NCBI GenBank assembly: GCA_947455205.1
Contig: CANGNF010000001.1
Span: 124,001-188,000 of the forward strand
Source of the DNA: Acetobacteraceae bacterium
GTDB lineage: Bacteria; Pseudomonadota; Alphaproteobacteria; Acetobacterales; Acetobacteraceae
Direction of reading: 5' to 3'
Length of the DNA: 64,000 nucleotides
A model generated the notes under the pieces. That model had not been told where the DNA came from. It was given only the letters and a program-made list of their open reading frames with translations, and ran no database searches. A program made the position numbers and the translations under genes. Shown here piece after piece: positions 15,862 to 24,292 of this stretch. Position 1 is the first letter of the stretch. Each line of letters starts with the position of its first letter.

Positions 15862-18426
15862 ATGACCGAAACGCCGCGCGCCACGCATCGCCAGGACTAC
15901 ACGCCGCCGGTCTTCCTGGTGGAGACGGTGGAACTGGATTTCCAACTGGACCCGGCGGCGACCATCGTGCGGTCGCGCCTGGCGCTGCGGCGCAACCGGC
16001 CTGGGCCGCTGCGGCTGGACGGCGTGGCGCTGGAGTTGCGGCACATCAGCCTGGACGGCACGACGCTGCCGCCCGAGAGCTACGTGCTGGACGAGTCCGG
16101 CATGACCATCGCGGCGTTGCCGGATAGCTGCGTGCTGGAGATCACCACGCAGATTGCGCCGGAGAAGAACACCGAGCTGAGCGGCCTCTACACCTCCGGC
16201 GGCAATTACTACACGCAGTGCGAGGCTGAGGGCTTCCGGCGCATCACCTACTTCCCCGACCGGCCCGATGTGATGAGCCGCTACACCGTCACCCTGACGG
16301 CGGACCGCGCGACCTGCCCGATCCTGCTCTCCAACGGCAACCCGCATGGGTCCGGCCATGCCGAGGGTGGGCGGCATTGGGTGCGCTGGGAGGACCCGCA
16401 TCCGAAGCCGTGCTACCTGTTTGCCCTGGTTGCCGGCGACCTGATCGACGTGCACGACCACTTCACCACGGCCTCTGGCCGCGCCGTGGCGCTGAACATC
16501 TGGGTGCGCCGCGGCGATGAGGGCCGCTGCGCGCATGCGATGGACAGCCTGAAGCGCAGCATGAAGTGGGACGAGGACGTCTTCGGCCTGGAATACGACC
16601 TGGACGTGTTCAACATCGCCGCCGTGTCGGACTTCAACATGGGCGCCATGGAGAACAAGGGCCTCAACGTCTTCAACACCAAGTACGTGCTGGCCAGCGC
16701 GGAGACGGCGACCGATGGCGACTACCAGGGCATCGAGACCGTGGTCGCGCACGAGTATTTCCACAACTGGACCGGCAACCGCGTGACCTGCCGGGACTGG
16801 TTCCAGCTGAGCCTGAAGGAAGGGCTGACGGTCTTCCGCGACCAGGAATTCAGCAGCGACATGGGCAGCCGCGCGGTCAAGCGGCTGAAGGATGTGCGCC
16901 GCTTGCGCGCAGGGCAGTTCCCCGAGGATGCCGGGCCGATGGCGCATCCCGTTCGGCCGGACAGCTATATCGAGATCGATAATTTCTACACGCCTACGGT
17001 GTACGACAAGGGCGCCGAGGTGGTGCGGCTGCTGCACACCCGCATCGGTGCCGCGAATTTCCGCAAGGGCATGGACCTCTACTTCGCCCGCCACGACAAC
17101 CAGGCGGTGACGATCGAGGAGTTCGTCGCCGCGATGCAGGATGCCAGCGGCATCGACCTCTCACTGTTCCGCCGTTGGTACGCTCAGGCAGGCACGCCGG
17201 AACTGACCGCCGAGGATAGCTACGACGCCGCCACGCGCCGCTACACGCTGACGCTGCGGCAGACCACGCCGGCGACGCCTGGCCAGCCGCAGAAGGCGCC
17301 GCTGCCGATCCCCGTCGCCACCGGCCTGCTGGACGCGAACGGCCAGCAGATCGCGGAACGCATGCTGCTGCTGGAAGGCGCCGAGCAGTCCTTCACCTTC
17401 GATGATATCGCCACCGCGCCGGTGCCTTCGCTGCTGCGTGGCTTCTCGGCGCCGGTGCGGCTGCTGGGCGTGCCGCAGGAACGCCTGCGCTTCCTGGCGG
17501 TGCACGACAGCGACCCCTTCGTGCGCTGGGACAGCGGGCAGCAATACGCCACCGCCGTGATGCTGCAGATGATCGCGGCGCCAGCCACGCCCTTCGATGC
17601 CGCGCTGGCCGAGGCGGTGGAGGCGACGCTGGCCGATGCCGAGCGCGACCCTGCCTTCGCCGCCGAGGCGCTGCTGCTGCCGGGTGAGGCCTTCGTCGCC
17701 GACCAGATGGCGGTGGCCGAGCCGGAAGCGATCCACGCCGTGCGGGAGAAGCTGCGGCGGGAGATCGCGCAGCGCTGCGCCACCAGCCTGCGCCGCACCT
17801 ACGACGCCATGGCCGCGACCGACCCGGCCAGCATCACCGGGGACGCCGTCGGGCGCCGCGCGCTACGGAACGTCTGCCTGGGCTACCTGGCGACACAGGA
17901 TGTGGCGCTTGCCAAGGCGCAGTTCGACGCCGGGCGCAACATGACCGAGGTGCTGGCGGCGCTGGATGCGCTGGCCGGAACCGAGACGCCGGAGCGGGAT
18001 GCGGCGCTGGCCGCCTTCCACGCCAAGTGGCGCGGCGACGACCTGGTGCTGGACAAGTGGTTCAGCATCCAGGCCATGGCAGCGCGGCCGAATGCCATCG
18101 CCGAAGTGCGCGCGCTCTACGCCCATTCCGACTTCGACCTGAAGAACCCGAACCGCGCGCGCAGCCTGATCGGCGCCTTTGCCGCCGGCAACCAGGTGCG
18201 GTTCCATGACGCCTCGGGGGAGGGCTATCGCTTCCTGGCCGATGCCGTCATCGCGTTGGACCTGATCAACGGGCAGACCGCGGCGCGCATGGTCGGGCCG
18301 CTCGGCCAGTGGCGGCGGCAGAACACGCAGCGCGGCGCGTTGATGCAGGCGGAACTGCGGCGCATCCTCGGCCAGCCGAAGCTCAGCCGCGGCACGCATG
18401 AGAAGGTGGCGAAGGCATTGGCGTAG
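15862..18426 (+). CDS. pepN: Aminopeptidase N (M1 family)
   Basis: An 854-residue cytoplasmic metallopeptidase. The exopeptidase motif GAMEN (in MGAMENKGLNVFN) and the zinc site HEYFH (His297, Glu298, His301) with Glu320 are all present; these positions coincide with E. coli PepN numbering. It removes N-terminal amino acids from peptides. The length is close to the usual 870. It starts 4 nt after the M81 gene, an uncommon placement that may tie peptide turnover to the M81 enzyme or simply reflect read-through transcription. Confidence 0.96.
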   Translation: MTETPRATHRQDYTPPVFLVETVELDFQLDPAATIVRSRLALRRNRPGPLRLDGVALELRHISLDGTTLPPESYVLDESGMTIAALPDSCVLEITTQIAPEKNTELSGLYTSGGNYYTQCEAEGFRRITYFPDRPDVMSRYTVTLTADRATCPILLSNGNPHGSGHAEGGRHWVRWEDPHPKPCYLFALVAGDLIDVHDHFTTASGRAVALNIWVRRGDEGRCAHAMDSLKRSMKWDEDVFGLEYDLDVFNIAAVSDFNMGAMENKGLNVFNTKYVLASAETATDGDYQGIETVVAHEYFHNWTGNRVTCRDWFQLSLKEGLTVFRDQEFSSDMGSRAVKRLKDVRRLRAGQFPEDAGPMAHPVRPDSYIEIDNFYTPTVYDKGAEVVRLLHTRIGAANFRKGMDLYFARHDNQAVTIEEFVAAMQDASGIDLSLFRRWYAQAGTPELTAEDSYDAATRRYTLTLRQTTPATPGQPQKAPLPIPVATGLLDANGQQIAERMLLLEGAEQSFTFDDIATAPVPSLLRGFSAPVRLLGVPQERLRFLAVHDSDPFVRWDSGQQYATAVMLQMIAAPATPFDAALAEAVEATLADAERDPAFAAEALLLPGEAFVADQMAVAEPEAIHAVREKLRREIAQRCATSLRRTYDAMAATDPASITGDAVGRRALRNVCLGYLATQDVALAKAQFDAGRNMTEVLAALDALAGTETPERDAALAAFHAKWRGDDLVLDKWFSIQAMAARPNAIAEVRALYAHSDFDLKNPNRARSLIGAFAAGNQVRFHDASGEGYRFLADAVIALDLINGQTAARMVGPLGQWRRQNTQRGALMQAELRRILGQPKLSRGTHEKVAKALA

Positions 18427-18462
18427 CCAACGCCGGGCGCTAGCCTGCCGAAAATGGGAGGG

Positions 18463-18480
18463 CGGGCCATATGCGGCCCG
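18463..18480 (+). terminator. Short hairpin after pepN
   Basis: CGGGCC-ATATGC-GGCCCG forms a 6-bp stem 37 nt after the pepN stop and 19 nt before the cyclase ATG. There is no T-run, so it may be a weak terminator or an attenuating structure in the leader of the next gene. Confidence 0.3.
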
Positions 18481-18498
18481 GTCCGGAAAGGGCTGCCG

Positions 18499-19176
18499 AT
18501 GCGCCGCTATGTCGATCTCTCCACCGCCGTCACCACGGGCCATTTCCGCTGGCCGGTGGAGCGCCGACTGTTCAAGAAGCACGAGGATGGCGAAGGGCAG
18601 GGCACCTGGGCCGGCTGGAACCTGCACGCCTTCACCCACATGGACAGCCCGCGCCACGTGGACCCGCAGGGCTTCACGACGGACAGCATCAACCTGGACA
18701 TGACGGTGGGCGAGGCGGCGATCCTCGATCTTTCGGACGTGCCGGAGAATACCGAGATTTCCGGCGACCGCATCGCCGCCAGCGCCGCCCACCTGAAGCG
18801 CGGCGACATCGCCATCCTGAAGACGCAGTGGGACAAGCGCTACAGCGTCAACACCCCGGACTACTGGGCGAAGGCGCCGTGGATGAGCGCGGATGCCGCG
18901 ATCTTCCTGCGGGAAGCCGGCATCAAGGCGGTCGGCTTCGACTTTCCGCAGGACCATTGCATCCGCTACTTCATCACCAAGCAGCAGCGGCCGCCCTTGC
19001 CGGAACATGTGACGCATTTTCACCTGCTGAAGCAGGGCGTCATCATGTTCGAATACCTCTGCAACACCGGTGCGCTGACGCAGCCGCGCAGCTTCGTGGT
19101 CGCGTTGCCGGTGAAGCTGCCGGACAGCGATGGCGCCCCGGCCCGTGTCATCGCCATCGAGGGAGATGCCCCATGA
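18499..19176 (+). CDS. Cyclase family protein (kynurenine formamidase-like fold)
   Basis: A 225-residue protein with the metal-binding HxxxTHxDxPxH motif: His43, His47, Asp49 and His53 in HAFTHMDSPRH. The family (PF04199) includes kynurenine formamidase KynB and various amide or lactone hydrolases. The ATG at 18499 matches the start of family similarity (RRYVDLS) and has GGAAAGGG upstream; an upstream in-frame ATG at 18454 precedes a hairpin and is unlikely. Its stop overlaps the next start by ATGA. KynB identity is not claimed because no other kynurenine-pathway gene is present. Confidence 0.85.
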   Translation: MRRYVDLSTAVTTGHFRWPVERRLFKKHEDGEGQGTWAGWNLHAFTHMDSPRHVDPQGFTTDSINLDMTVGEAAILDLSDVPENTEISGDRIAASAAHLKRGDIAILKTQWDKRYSVNTPDYWAKAPWMSADAAIFLREAGIKAVGFDFPQDHCIRYFITKQQRPPLPEHVTHFHLLKQGVIMFEYLCNTGALTQPRSFVVALPVKLPDSDGAPARVIAIEGDAP

Positions 19177-19619
19177 ACCGCCGTTCGCTGCTGCTGGCCG
19201 CCGCGCTTGCACCTTGGGCAGGAAGAGCCTTCGGCCAAGTGGACCCGGCCATCATCAAGTACCTGGTGCCGGACCAGATCCCCTGGGGGCCGGTCTCGCG
19301 CGGCGGCAATCAGCAGGCGGTCCTGGTCGGCGACCCCGCGAAGGAAGGCTTCTATGCGGTGATGAACCGCTGGCTGCCGGGCAACATGTCGCGGCCGCAT
19401 TTCCACCAGCATGACCGCTTCATCACCGTGCTGAAGGGCACCTGGTGGATGGGCAGCGGCCCGCGCTTCGACCCGGACAGCACGGTGCCGGTTTCCGCCG
19501 GCGGCTTCGTCACGCATTACGGGCGGGGCATCCACTACGACGGCGCCAAGGCGGAGCCCTGCGAGTTGCTGATCGTCGGCCAGGGGCCGGGCACCTCGAC
19601 GCCTGCGGAGATCCGATGA
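19173..19619 (+). CDS. Exported cupin-domain protein
   Basis: A 148-residue protein with a twin-arginine-like signal (MNRRSLLLAAALAPWAGRAFG) followed by a single small cupin: RPHFHQHDRF gives two or three candidate metal-binding histidines, and the second motif lies near HYGRGIHYDG. Proteins of this kind are common and mostly uncharacterised. It is translationally coupled on both sides (ATGA overlaps at 19173-19176 and 19616-19619). Unusually for this cluster it is predicted to be periplasmic while its neighbours are cytoplasmic. Confidence 0.75.
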   Translation: MNRRSLLLAAALAPWAGRAFGQVDPAIIKYLVPDQIPWGPVSRGGNQQAVLVGDPAKEGFYAVMNRWLPGNMSRPHFHQHDRFITVLKGTWWMGSGPRFDPDSTVPVSAGGFVTHYGRGIHYDGAKAEPCELLIVGQGPGTSTPAEIR

Positions 19620-20338
19620 GCGCGGGCTTCACGGTTGCGGCGCAGTTCCGCGGGCCGCCCGGCAGCGGCAATGGCGGCTATGTGGCGGGGCGGGCGGCGC
19701 TGCTGCTGGGCGATGGCCCCGCCGAGGTGACTCTGCGCCGGCCGATGCCGCTGGACCAGGCGCTGGCGGTGCGGCTGGAAGCCCAGGGCGCGGCGGTGCT
19801 GGACGCCGAGGGCAATGTGGTGGTGGAGGCGAAGCCGGCCTCGTTGGAGCTGGACGTACCGCCCGCGCCGACTCTGGCCGAGGCCGAGGCGGCGACACGC
19901 TGGTTCCTGGCCAGCGGGCTGAGCCATTCCACCGGCCTCTGCTTCTGCTGCGGCGACAACCAGCCGCAGGGCTACGGGCTGCGCGTCTTCACCGGCAAGG
20001 TCGAGGGCCGCCCTGGGCTGGCGGCGGGCGTGTGGCGGCCGGATGCGGCCTTTGCCGAAGCCGGCCGAGTGAAGCCGGAACACCTGTGGGCGGCGCTGGA
20101 TTGCGCCGGGCAATTCGCCTTCGCGGTGGAGACGCCGCCGTCCCGTTCGCTGCTGGCGCGCATGACCGGGCGGCTGCTCGGCACGGTGGAGCCGGACGAG
20201 CCCTGCCTGGTGCTGGGCTGGCAGATCGGGCGGGAGGATCGCAAGCTGCACGCCGGCACTGCCATTCTCGGTGCCGATGGCGGGGTGCGTGGCCTGGCCC
20301 GCGCCTTGTGGGTTATGCCGCGGCCCGTGGCGGCGTAG
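19616..20338 (+). CDS. Double-hotdog thioesterase-like protein
   Basis: A 240-residue protein without a signal peptide. The N-terminal half has GSGNGGYVAGRAA and the C-terminal half LWAALDCAGQFA, an arrangement reminiscent of double-hotdog acyl-CoA thioesterases. A CFCCGDNQPQGYGL segment (three cysteines near the centre) is typical of a group annotated as thioesterase-like or hypothetical. Catalytic residues cannot be assigned with confidence. It is coupled to the cupin gene by ATGA. The role in the cluster is unknown; an acyl-CoA intermediate is one possibility. Confidence 0.6.
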   Translation: MSAGFTVAAQFRGPPGSGNGGYVAGRAALLLGDGPAEVTLRRPMPLDQALAVRLEAQGAAVLDAEGNVVVEAKPASLELDVPPAPTLAEAEAATRWFLASGLSHSTGLCFCCGDNQPQGYGLRVFTGKVEGRPGLAAGVWRPDAAFAEAGRVKPEHLWAALDCAGQFAFAVETPPSRSLLARMTGRLLGTVEPDEPCLVLGWQIGREDRKLHAGTAILGADGGVRGLARALWVMPRPVAA

Positions 20339-20365
20339 GCTGGCGGCTCCACCAGGGAGCCACCG

Positions 20366-21217
20366 ATGCCCAAGCTGCTGGATGACGCCGCCATCGCCCG
20401 CTACCACGAACAGGGCTACGCCAGCCCGATGCGCGCGGTGGATGCCGCCCAGGCCGGGCGTTGGCGCGACGACCTGGTGCGCTGCTGCGGCCAGGCGGAA
20501 CGCCCCGTCTCCGCCGCCGGCATCCGCCAGCCGAGCAACCGGATCAAGCCCTACCTGCTGTTTCCCTGGGCGGCGGAGCTGGTCCGCAGCCCGGAGATCC
20601 TGGATGCGGTGGAGGATGTGATCGGGCCGGATATCCTGATCTTCCACACCACCATCTGGTGGAAGGCCGCCAATAGCGAGGGTTTCGTGCCCTGGCACCA
20701 GGACGGCACCTATTTCGGCCTGGCGCCGTTCGAGCATGTGACCGCCTGGCTGGCGCTGACGCCGAGCACCGCCGAGAGCGGCTGCGTCCGCGTGCTGCCG
20801 GGCAGCCAGAAGCGCGGCCAGTTGCCGCATGCGGATGAGAAGAACCCGGCCAACATGCTGTCTCGCGGCCAGACCGCGCAGGCCCAGGTGGACGAAGCCT
20901 CGGCGGTGCCGCTGCTGCTGCAGCCCGGCGAGTTCAGCCTGCACCACACGCTGGCGCTGCACAGCAGCACGCCCAACCGCACCGCCGAGGACCGGATCGG
21001 CATCGGCATCAGCTACATCCCCGCCAGCGTCAGGCATGTCGGGCCAACACGGCTTTCGGCCACGCTGGTGCGGGGCGTGGACCGGTTCGGCCATTTCGAC
21101 CTGGAGCCGCGCCCGGCGGCGGAGGCCGATGCCGCGGCACGGGCGGTGCACGCCGATTCCATCAACCGCTTCTGGGTGGCCAGCGAGGGCATCCCCGAGA
21201 TGAAGCTGGTGCATTGA
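20366..21217 (+). CDS. Phytanoyl-CoA dioxygenase (PhyH) family protein
   Basis: A 283-residue Fe(II)/2-oxoglutarate-dependent oxygenase. The facial triad is His111 and Asp113 (WHQDGTYF) plus His199 (LALHSST), with Arg210 as the likely 2-oxoglutarate anchor. Bacterial PhyH proteins hydroxylate very diverse small molecules, including ectoine, phosphonates and natural products. It lies 27 nt after the hotdog gene, probably the last gene of the 18499-21217 group, with a small GC hairpin just after its stop (21224-21242). Substrate unknown. Confidence 0.9.
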   Translation: MPKLLDDAAIARYHEQGYASPMRAVDAAQAGRWRDDLVRCCGQAERPVSAAGIRQPSNRIKPYLLFPWAAELVRSPEILDAVEDVIGPDILIFHTTIWWKAANSEGFVPWHQDGTYFGLAPFEHVTAWLALTPSTAESGCVRVLPGSQKRGQLPHADEKNPANMLSRGQTAQAQVDEASAVPLLLQPGEFSLHHTLALHSSTPNRTAEDRIGIGISYIPASVRHVGPTRLSATLVRGVDRFGHFDLEPRPAAEADAAARAVHADSINRFWVASEGIPEMKLVH

Positions 21218-21223
21218 GGCGGC

Positions 21224-21242
21224 GGCGCGCAACCGTCGCGCC
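21224..21242. terminator. Short hairpin between convergent PhyH and Bug genes
   Basis: GGCGCG-CAACCGT-CGCGCC forms a 6-bp stem exactly in the 30-bp gap between two convergent stops. No T-run on either strand; a weak bidirectional terminator at best. Confidence 0.3.
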
Positions 21243-21247
21243 AGGCG

Positions 21248-22189
21248 TCACCGCTCCAGCGTCATCCCGCCCAGCAGCCGCGCCTTCGCCGCGATATCGG
21301 CCTGCAACCTTGCCTTGAAGTCATCCGGGCCCAGGTAAAGTTCCGCTGGCTGAAAGCCGCGGCGAGCGGCTTCCCGGTAGCCCGGGTCGGCCACGCCGGC
21401 CTCGCAGGCGGCGGCCAGGGTGGCGCGGATCGGCAGCGGCAGGCCGGCCGGGGCGAACAAACCCCCAAAACTTTCCGGCGCCACGTCCCAGCCGGCTTCG
21501 CGTACCGTCGGCACCTCGGGCAGGCTGGGGTTGCGGGCGGCGCCGAACACCGCCAGCGGCCGCAGGTTCTGGCCGCGCAGGCTGCCCAGCACCATGGCGC
21601 CGGCGTCCACCCGGCCGGCCAGCGTGTCCACCACCACCGGCGGGTCGCCCCGGTAGGGAATGTCCTGCAGCGCCACGCCGGCCACCTGGCCCAGCTCCAC
21701 CATGGCCAGGTGCGGAATGCTGGCGACGCCCTGGTGGCCGAAGGTGACGCCGCCCTGGCGGGCGCGGGCGATGTAGTCCGCCAGTGACGCGAAGGGGCTG
21801 TCCGGCCGCACCGCCACCACCATGGTGTTGACGAAGGCTTGGCAGACCGGCTCAAGGCTGGCCGCCGTATATCCGGTGTCGCTGCGGATCGTCGGCAGGA
21901 CCGAGAGCGAATAGGCCGCGCCGAACAGCAGCGTGTAGCCATCCGGCGCGGCACGGGCGACGGCGGCGGTGCCGAGCGAGCTGCTGCCGCCCTCGCGGTT
22001 CACCACCACCACCGGCTGGCCGAGCCGGGTGGAGAGCGCCGGCGCCATCGCGCGGATCAGGATATCGGTGGAGGCGCCGGCGGCGGTGGGGTTGATGACG
22101 GTGATCGGCCGGGTGGGGAAGGGGGCCTGCGCCCAGGCGAAGGTTGGGGCGGGGGCGGCGGCCAGCAGCAGGAACAGCAGGCGCAGCAT
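21248..22189 (-). CDS. Bug/TctC family solute-binding protein (copy 2, tandem)
   Basis: A 313-residue exported protein (signal MLRLLFLLLAAAPAPTFAWA-Q). Bug features are FPTRPITVINPTAAGASTD, GQPVVVVN, and APDGYTLLFG. It is clearly related to copy 3 directly upstream: both have the unusual INP in place of VPF, VLPT-R-D-GY, TFGHQGVASIPHLA/LTYGHQGVASVPHLA, and the same C-terminal end (L-LER). Its ATG lies 2 nt after the copy 3 stop, so the pair is one transcript. The cluster is divergent from the ring-cleavage genes starting at 23230. No TctAB nearby. Confidence 0.92.
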   Translation of the reverse strand: MLRLLFLLLAAAPAPTFAWAQAPFPTRPITVINPTAAGASTDILIRAMAPALSTRLGQPVVVVNREGGSSSLGTAAVARAAPDGYTLLFGAAYSLSVLPTIRSDTGYTAASLEPVCQAFVNTMVVAVRPDSPFASLADYIARARQGGVTFGHQGVASIPHLAMVELGQVAGVALQDIPYRGDPPVVVDTLAGRVDAGAMVLGSLRGQNLRPLAVFGAARNPSLPEVPTVREAGWDVAPESFGGLFAPAGLPLPIRATLAAACEAGVADPGYREAARRGFQPAELYLGPDDFKARLQADIAAKARLLGGMTLER

Positions 22190-22191
22190 GC

Positions 22192-23136
22192 TCAGCGCTC
22201 CAGCCGCAGGCCGGCCAGCAACCGGGCCTTCTCGGCGATCTCGTCCCGCATGCGGGCGGCAAAGGCCTGCGGCCCCAGGTGGAAGCGCGCGGGCTGGAAG
22301 CTGCGGCGGGCGGCTTCGGCATAGCCCGGGTCGGTGGTCGCGGCGGCGCAGGCTTCCGCCAGGCGGGCCACCACCGCGGCCGGCGTGCCGGCGGGGGCAT
22401 AGAGCCCGCCGAAGCTGGCGGGGGAGAAGTCGTAGCCCTGCTCCTTCGCGGTCGGGGCGTCCGGCAGCAAATGGTGGCGTTCCGGCGCGAAGACCGCCAG
22501 CGCCCGCAGCGGCTGGTTGTTGATGGAGCCGGCGACCAGCGCGGCGAAGTCCACCCGGCCGGCCTGCACCTCCAGCACCACATTCGGTTCGCTGCGGTAG
22601 GGAATGTCCTGAAGCTCCACCCCGGCCATCTGCGCGAAGGCCACGGCGGCCAAATGCGGCACCGAGGCGACGCCCTGGTGGCCATATGTCAGCGTGCCCG
22701 GCCGCGCCTTGGCCGCCGCCACCAGATCCGCCAGCGACCGCAGCGGGCTGTCGGTGCGCACGGCCAGGACCATCAGGTTCTCGAAGGCCTGGCAGACCGG
22801 GGTGAAGCTCTCGGCCCGGTAGCCGATATCCGGCCGCAGCGTCGGCAGGACCGAAAGCACCACGGCGGGGGCGAAGAGCAGGGTGTAGCCATCTGCCGGG
22901 GCGCGGGCGGCGACGCTGGTGCCGAGGCCCCCGGCGGCGCCGTCGCGGTTCACCACCACCAGGGGCTGGCCCAGGCGCGGCTGCATGGCGGTGGCCAGGG
23001 CGCGGGTCAGCAGGTCCGTCGTGCTGCCGGCGCCATAGGGGTTGATGACCTGCACGGGGTGGTCGGGGAAGGGCTGCGCCCGGGCCGGCCCGGCCAGCAG
23101 CAGCGGAACCAGCAGCATCAGGCCGCGCAAGGTCAT
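22192..23136 (-). CDS. Bug/TctC family solute-binding protein (copy 3, tandem)
   Basis: A 314-residue exported protein (signal MTLRGLMLLVPLLLAGPARA-Q) with FPDHPVQVINPYGAGSTTD, GQPLVVVN and ADGYTLLFA. The ATG at 23136 is preceded by GAAGGGGGA; a GTG at 23154 in the same frame lies inside that ribosome site and is rejected. It is the first gene of the two-Bug transcript, divergent from the aromatic ring-cleavage operon across a 93-bp region, which suggests that both Bugs bind precursors of that pathway (inference). Confidence 0.92.
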   Translation of the reverse strand: MTLRGLMLLVPLLLAGPARAQPFPDHPVQVINPYGAGSTTDLLTRALATAMQPRLGQPLVVVNRDGAAGGLGTSVAARAPADGYTLLFAPAVVLSVLPTLRPDIGYRAESFTPVCQAFENLMVLAVRTDSPLRSLADLVAAAKARPGTLTYGHQGVASVPHLAAVAFAQMAGVELQDIPYRSEPNVVLEVQAGRVDFAALVAGSINNQPLRALAVFAPERHHLLPDAPTAKEQGYDFSPASFGGLYAPAGTPAAVVARLAEACAAATTDPGYAEAARRSFQPARFHLGPQAFAARMRDEIAEKARLLAGLRLER

Positions 23137-23229
23137 GTGTTTCCCCCTTCGCACGCCGGTTGCGCCGGGTGTCGCCAGCCAGCCAAGCGCAGTCTAACAT
23201 CCCCGACAAGACAGGAAGGGAACGGTGCC

Positions 23230-24237
23230 ATGCAGGTTCAGGCCTTGGGCTATGTCGGCGTCCGCGCGACATCCTTGGATGACTGGGCGAGCTTCGGCGA
23301 GAAGCTGCTGGGGCTGCAGCTGGCGGAGAAGACGCAGAGCCAGCTGCGCTTCCGCATGGACGACCGCAAGCAGCGCATCCTGGTGGCCGAGGATGCCGGC
23401 AACGGCGCCGCCTTCTTCGGCTGGGAACTGGCCGATGCCGCCGCGCTGGACGCCATGGCGGCCAGGCTTGAGCGCGCAGGCGTCCGCGTGCATCGCGGTG
23501 ACGCGGCGCTGTGCGCCCAGCGCGCCGTGGCCGGGCTGGTGTGGTGCGAGGACCCCTTGGGCAACCGGGTGGAGCTGATCCATGGCGCCGAGAGCACCGA
23601 GGCGCCCTTCGTGCCGGGGCGGCCGATCAGTGGCTTCCGCACCGGCGTGCTGGGCATGGGCCATGCGGTGCTGTGGGTGCCGGAGATCGACCGGATGCTC
23701 GGCTTCTACCGGGACATCCTGGGCTTCAAGGTCAGCGACTACATCACCCAGCCGTTCCGCGCCTACTTCTTCCACTGCAACGCCCGGCACCACAGCCTGG
23801 CGCTGATCGAGAACCCGCAGCCCAAGCTGCACCACCTGATGCTCGAGACCTTCATGATGGACGATGTGGGCCAGGCCTACGACATCGCCCAGGAACAGGA
23901 AAAGCGCGTCGCCACCACGCTGGGGCGGCATGTGAACGACTACATGCTCAGCTTCTACAACTACTCGCCCAGCGGCTTCCTGGTCGAATACGGCTGGGGC
24001 GGCCGCACCATCGACGACCCGAACTGGACCGCCAGCGAGGTGACCAGCGGGCCTTCCCTGTGGGGCCACGACCGCGACTGGGTGCCGCCGGACCAGCGCG
24101 TGGCGGCGAAGGAAATGCGGATGGCCGCGGCCAAGCGCGGGGAGCGCGTGCCGGTGCAGGTGCTGGAAGGCAATCACCGCATGCGCCAGGGCGAATGCCT
24201 CTGGTGGGACCAGAACGTGCGGGGAGCGGCCGAATGA
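23230..24237 (+). CDS. VOC-family extradiol ring-cleavage dioxygenase (BphC-like)
   Basis: A 335-residue two-domain type I extradiol dioxygenase. The C-terminal domain holds the iron triad His145 (GMGHAVLW), His202 (LHHLMLE) and Glu253 (FLVEYGW), and the acid-base residues His188, His234 and Tyr243 match the BphC positions closely. These enzymes open catechol-type rings next to a hydroxyl. AGGAAGGGA lies shortly before the ATG at 23230. It heads an operon with an FAD monooxygenase, an alpha/beta hydrolase and MmgE/PrpD, an arrangement that fits hydroxylation, meta-cleavage and hydrolysis of the cleavage product. Confidence 0.92.
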   Translation: MQVQALGYVGVRATSLDDWASFGEKLLGLQLAEKTQSQLRFRMDDRKQRILVAEDAGNGAAFFGWELADAAALDAMAARLERAGVRVHRGDAALCAQRAVAGLVWCEDPLGNRVELIHGAESTEAPFVPGRPISGFRTGVLGMGHAVLWVPEIDRMLGFYRDILGFKVSDYITQPFRAYFFHCNARHHSLALIENPQPKLHHLMLETFMMDDVGQAYDIAQEQEKRVATTLGRHVNDYMLSFYNYSPSGFLVEYGWGGRTIDDPNWTASEVTSGPSLWGHDRDWVPPDQRVAAKEMRMAAAKRGERVPVQVLEGNHRMRQGECLWWDQNVRGAAE

Positions 24238-24292
24238 GCCCCGATCGGCGGCGCGCCGCAGGGCGCGGAGACATGAAGCGGTGCGCCAAGCC

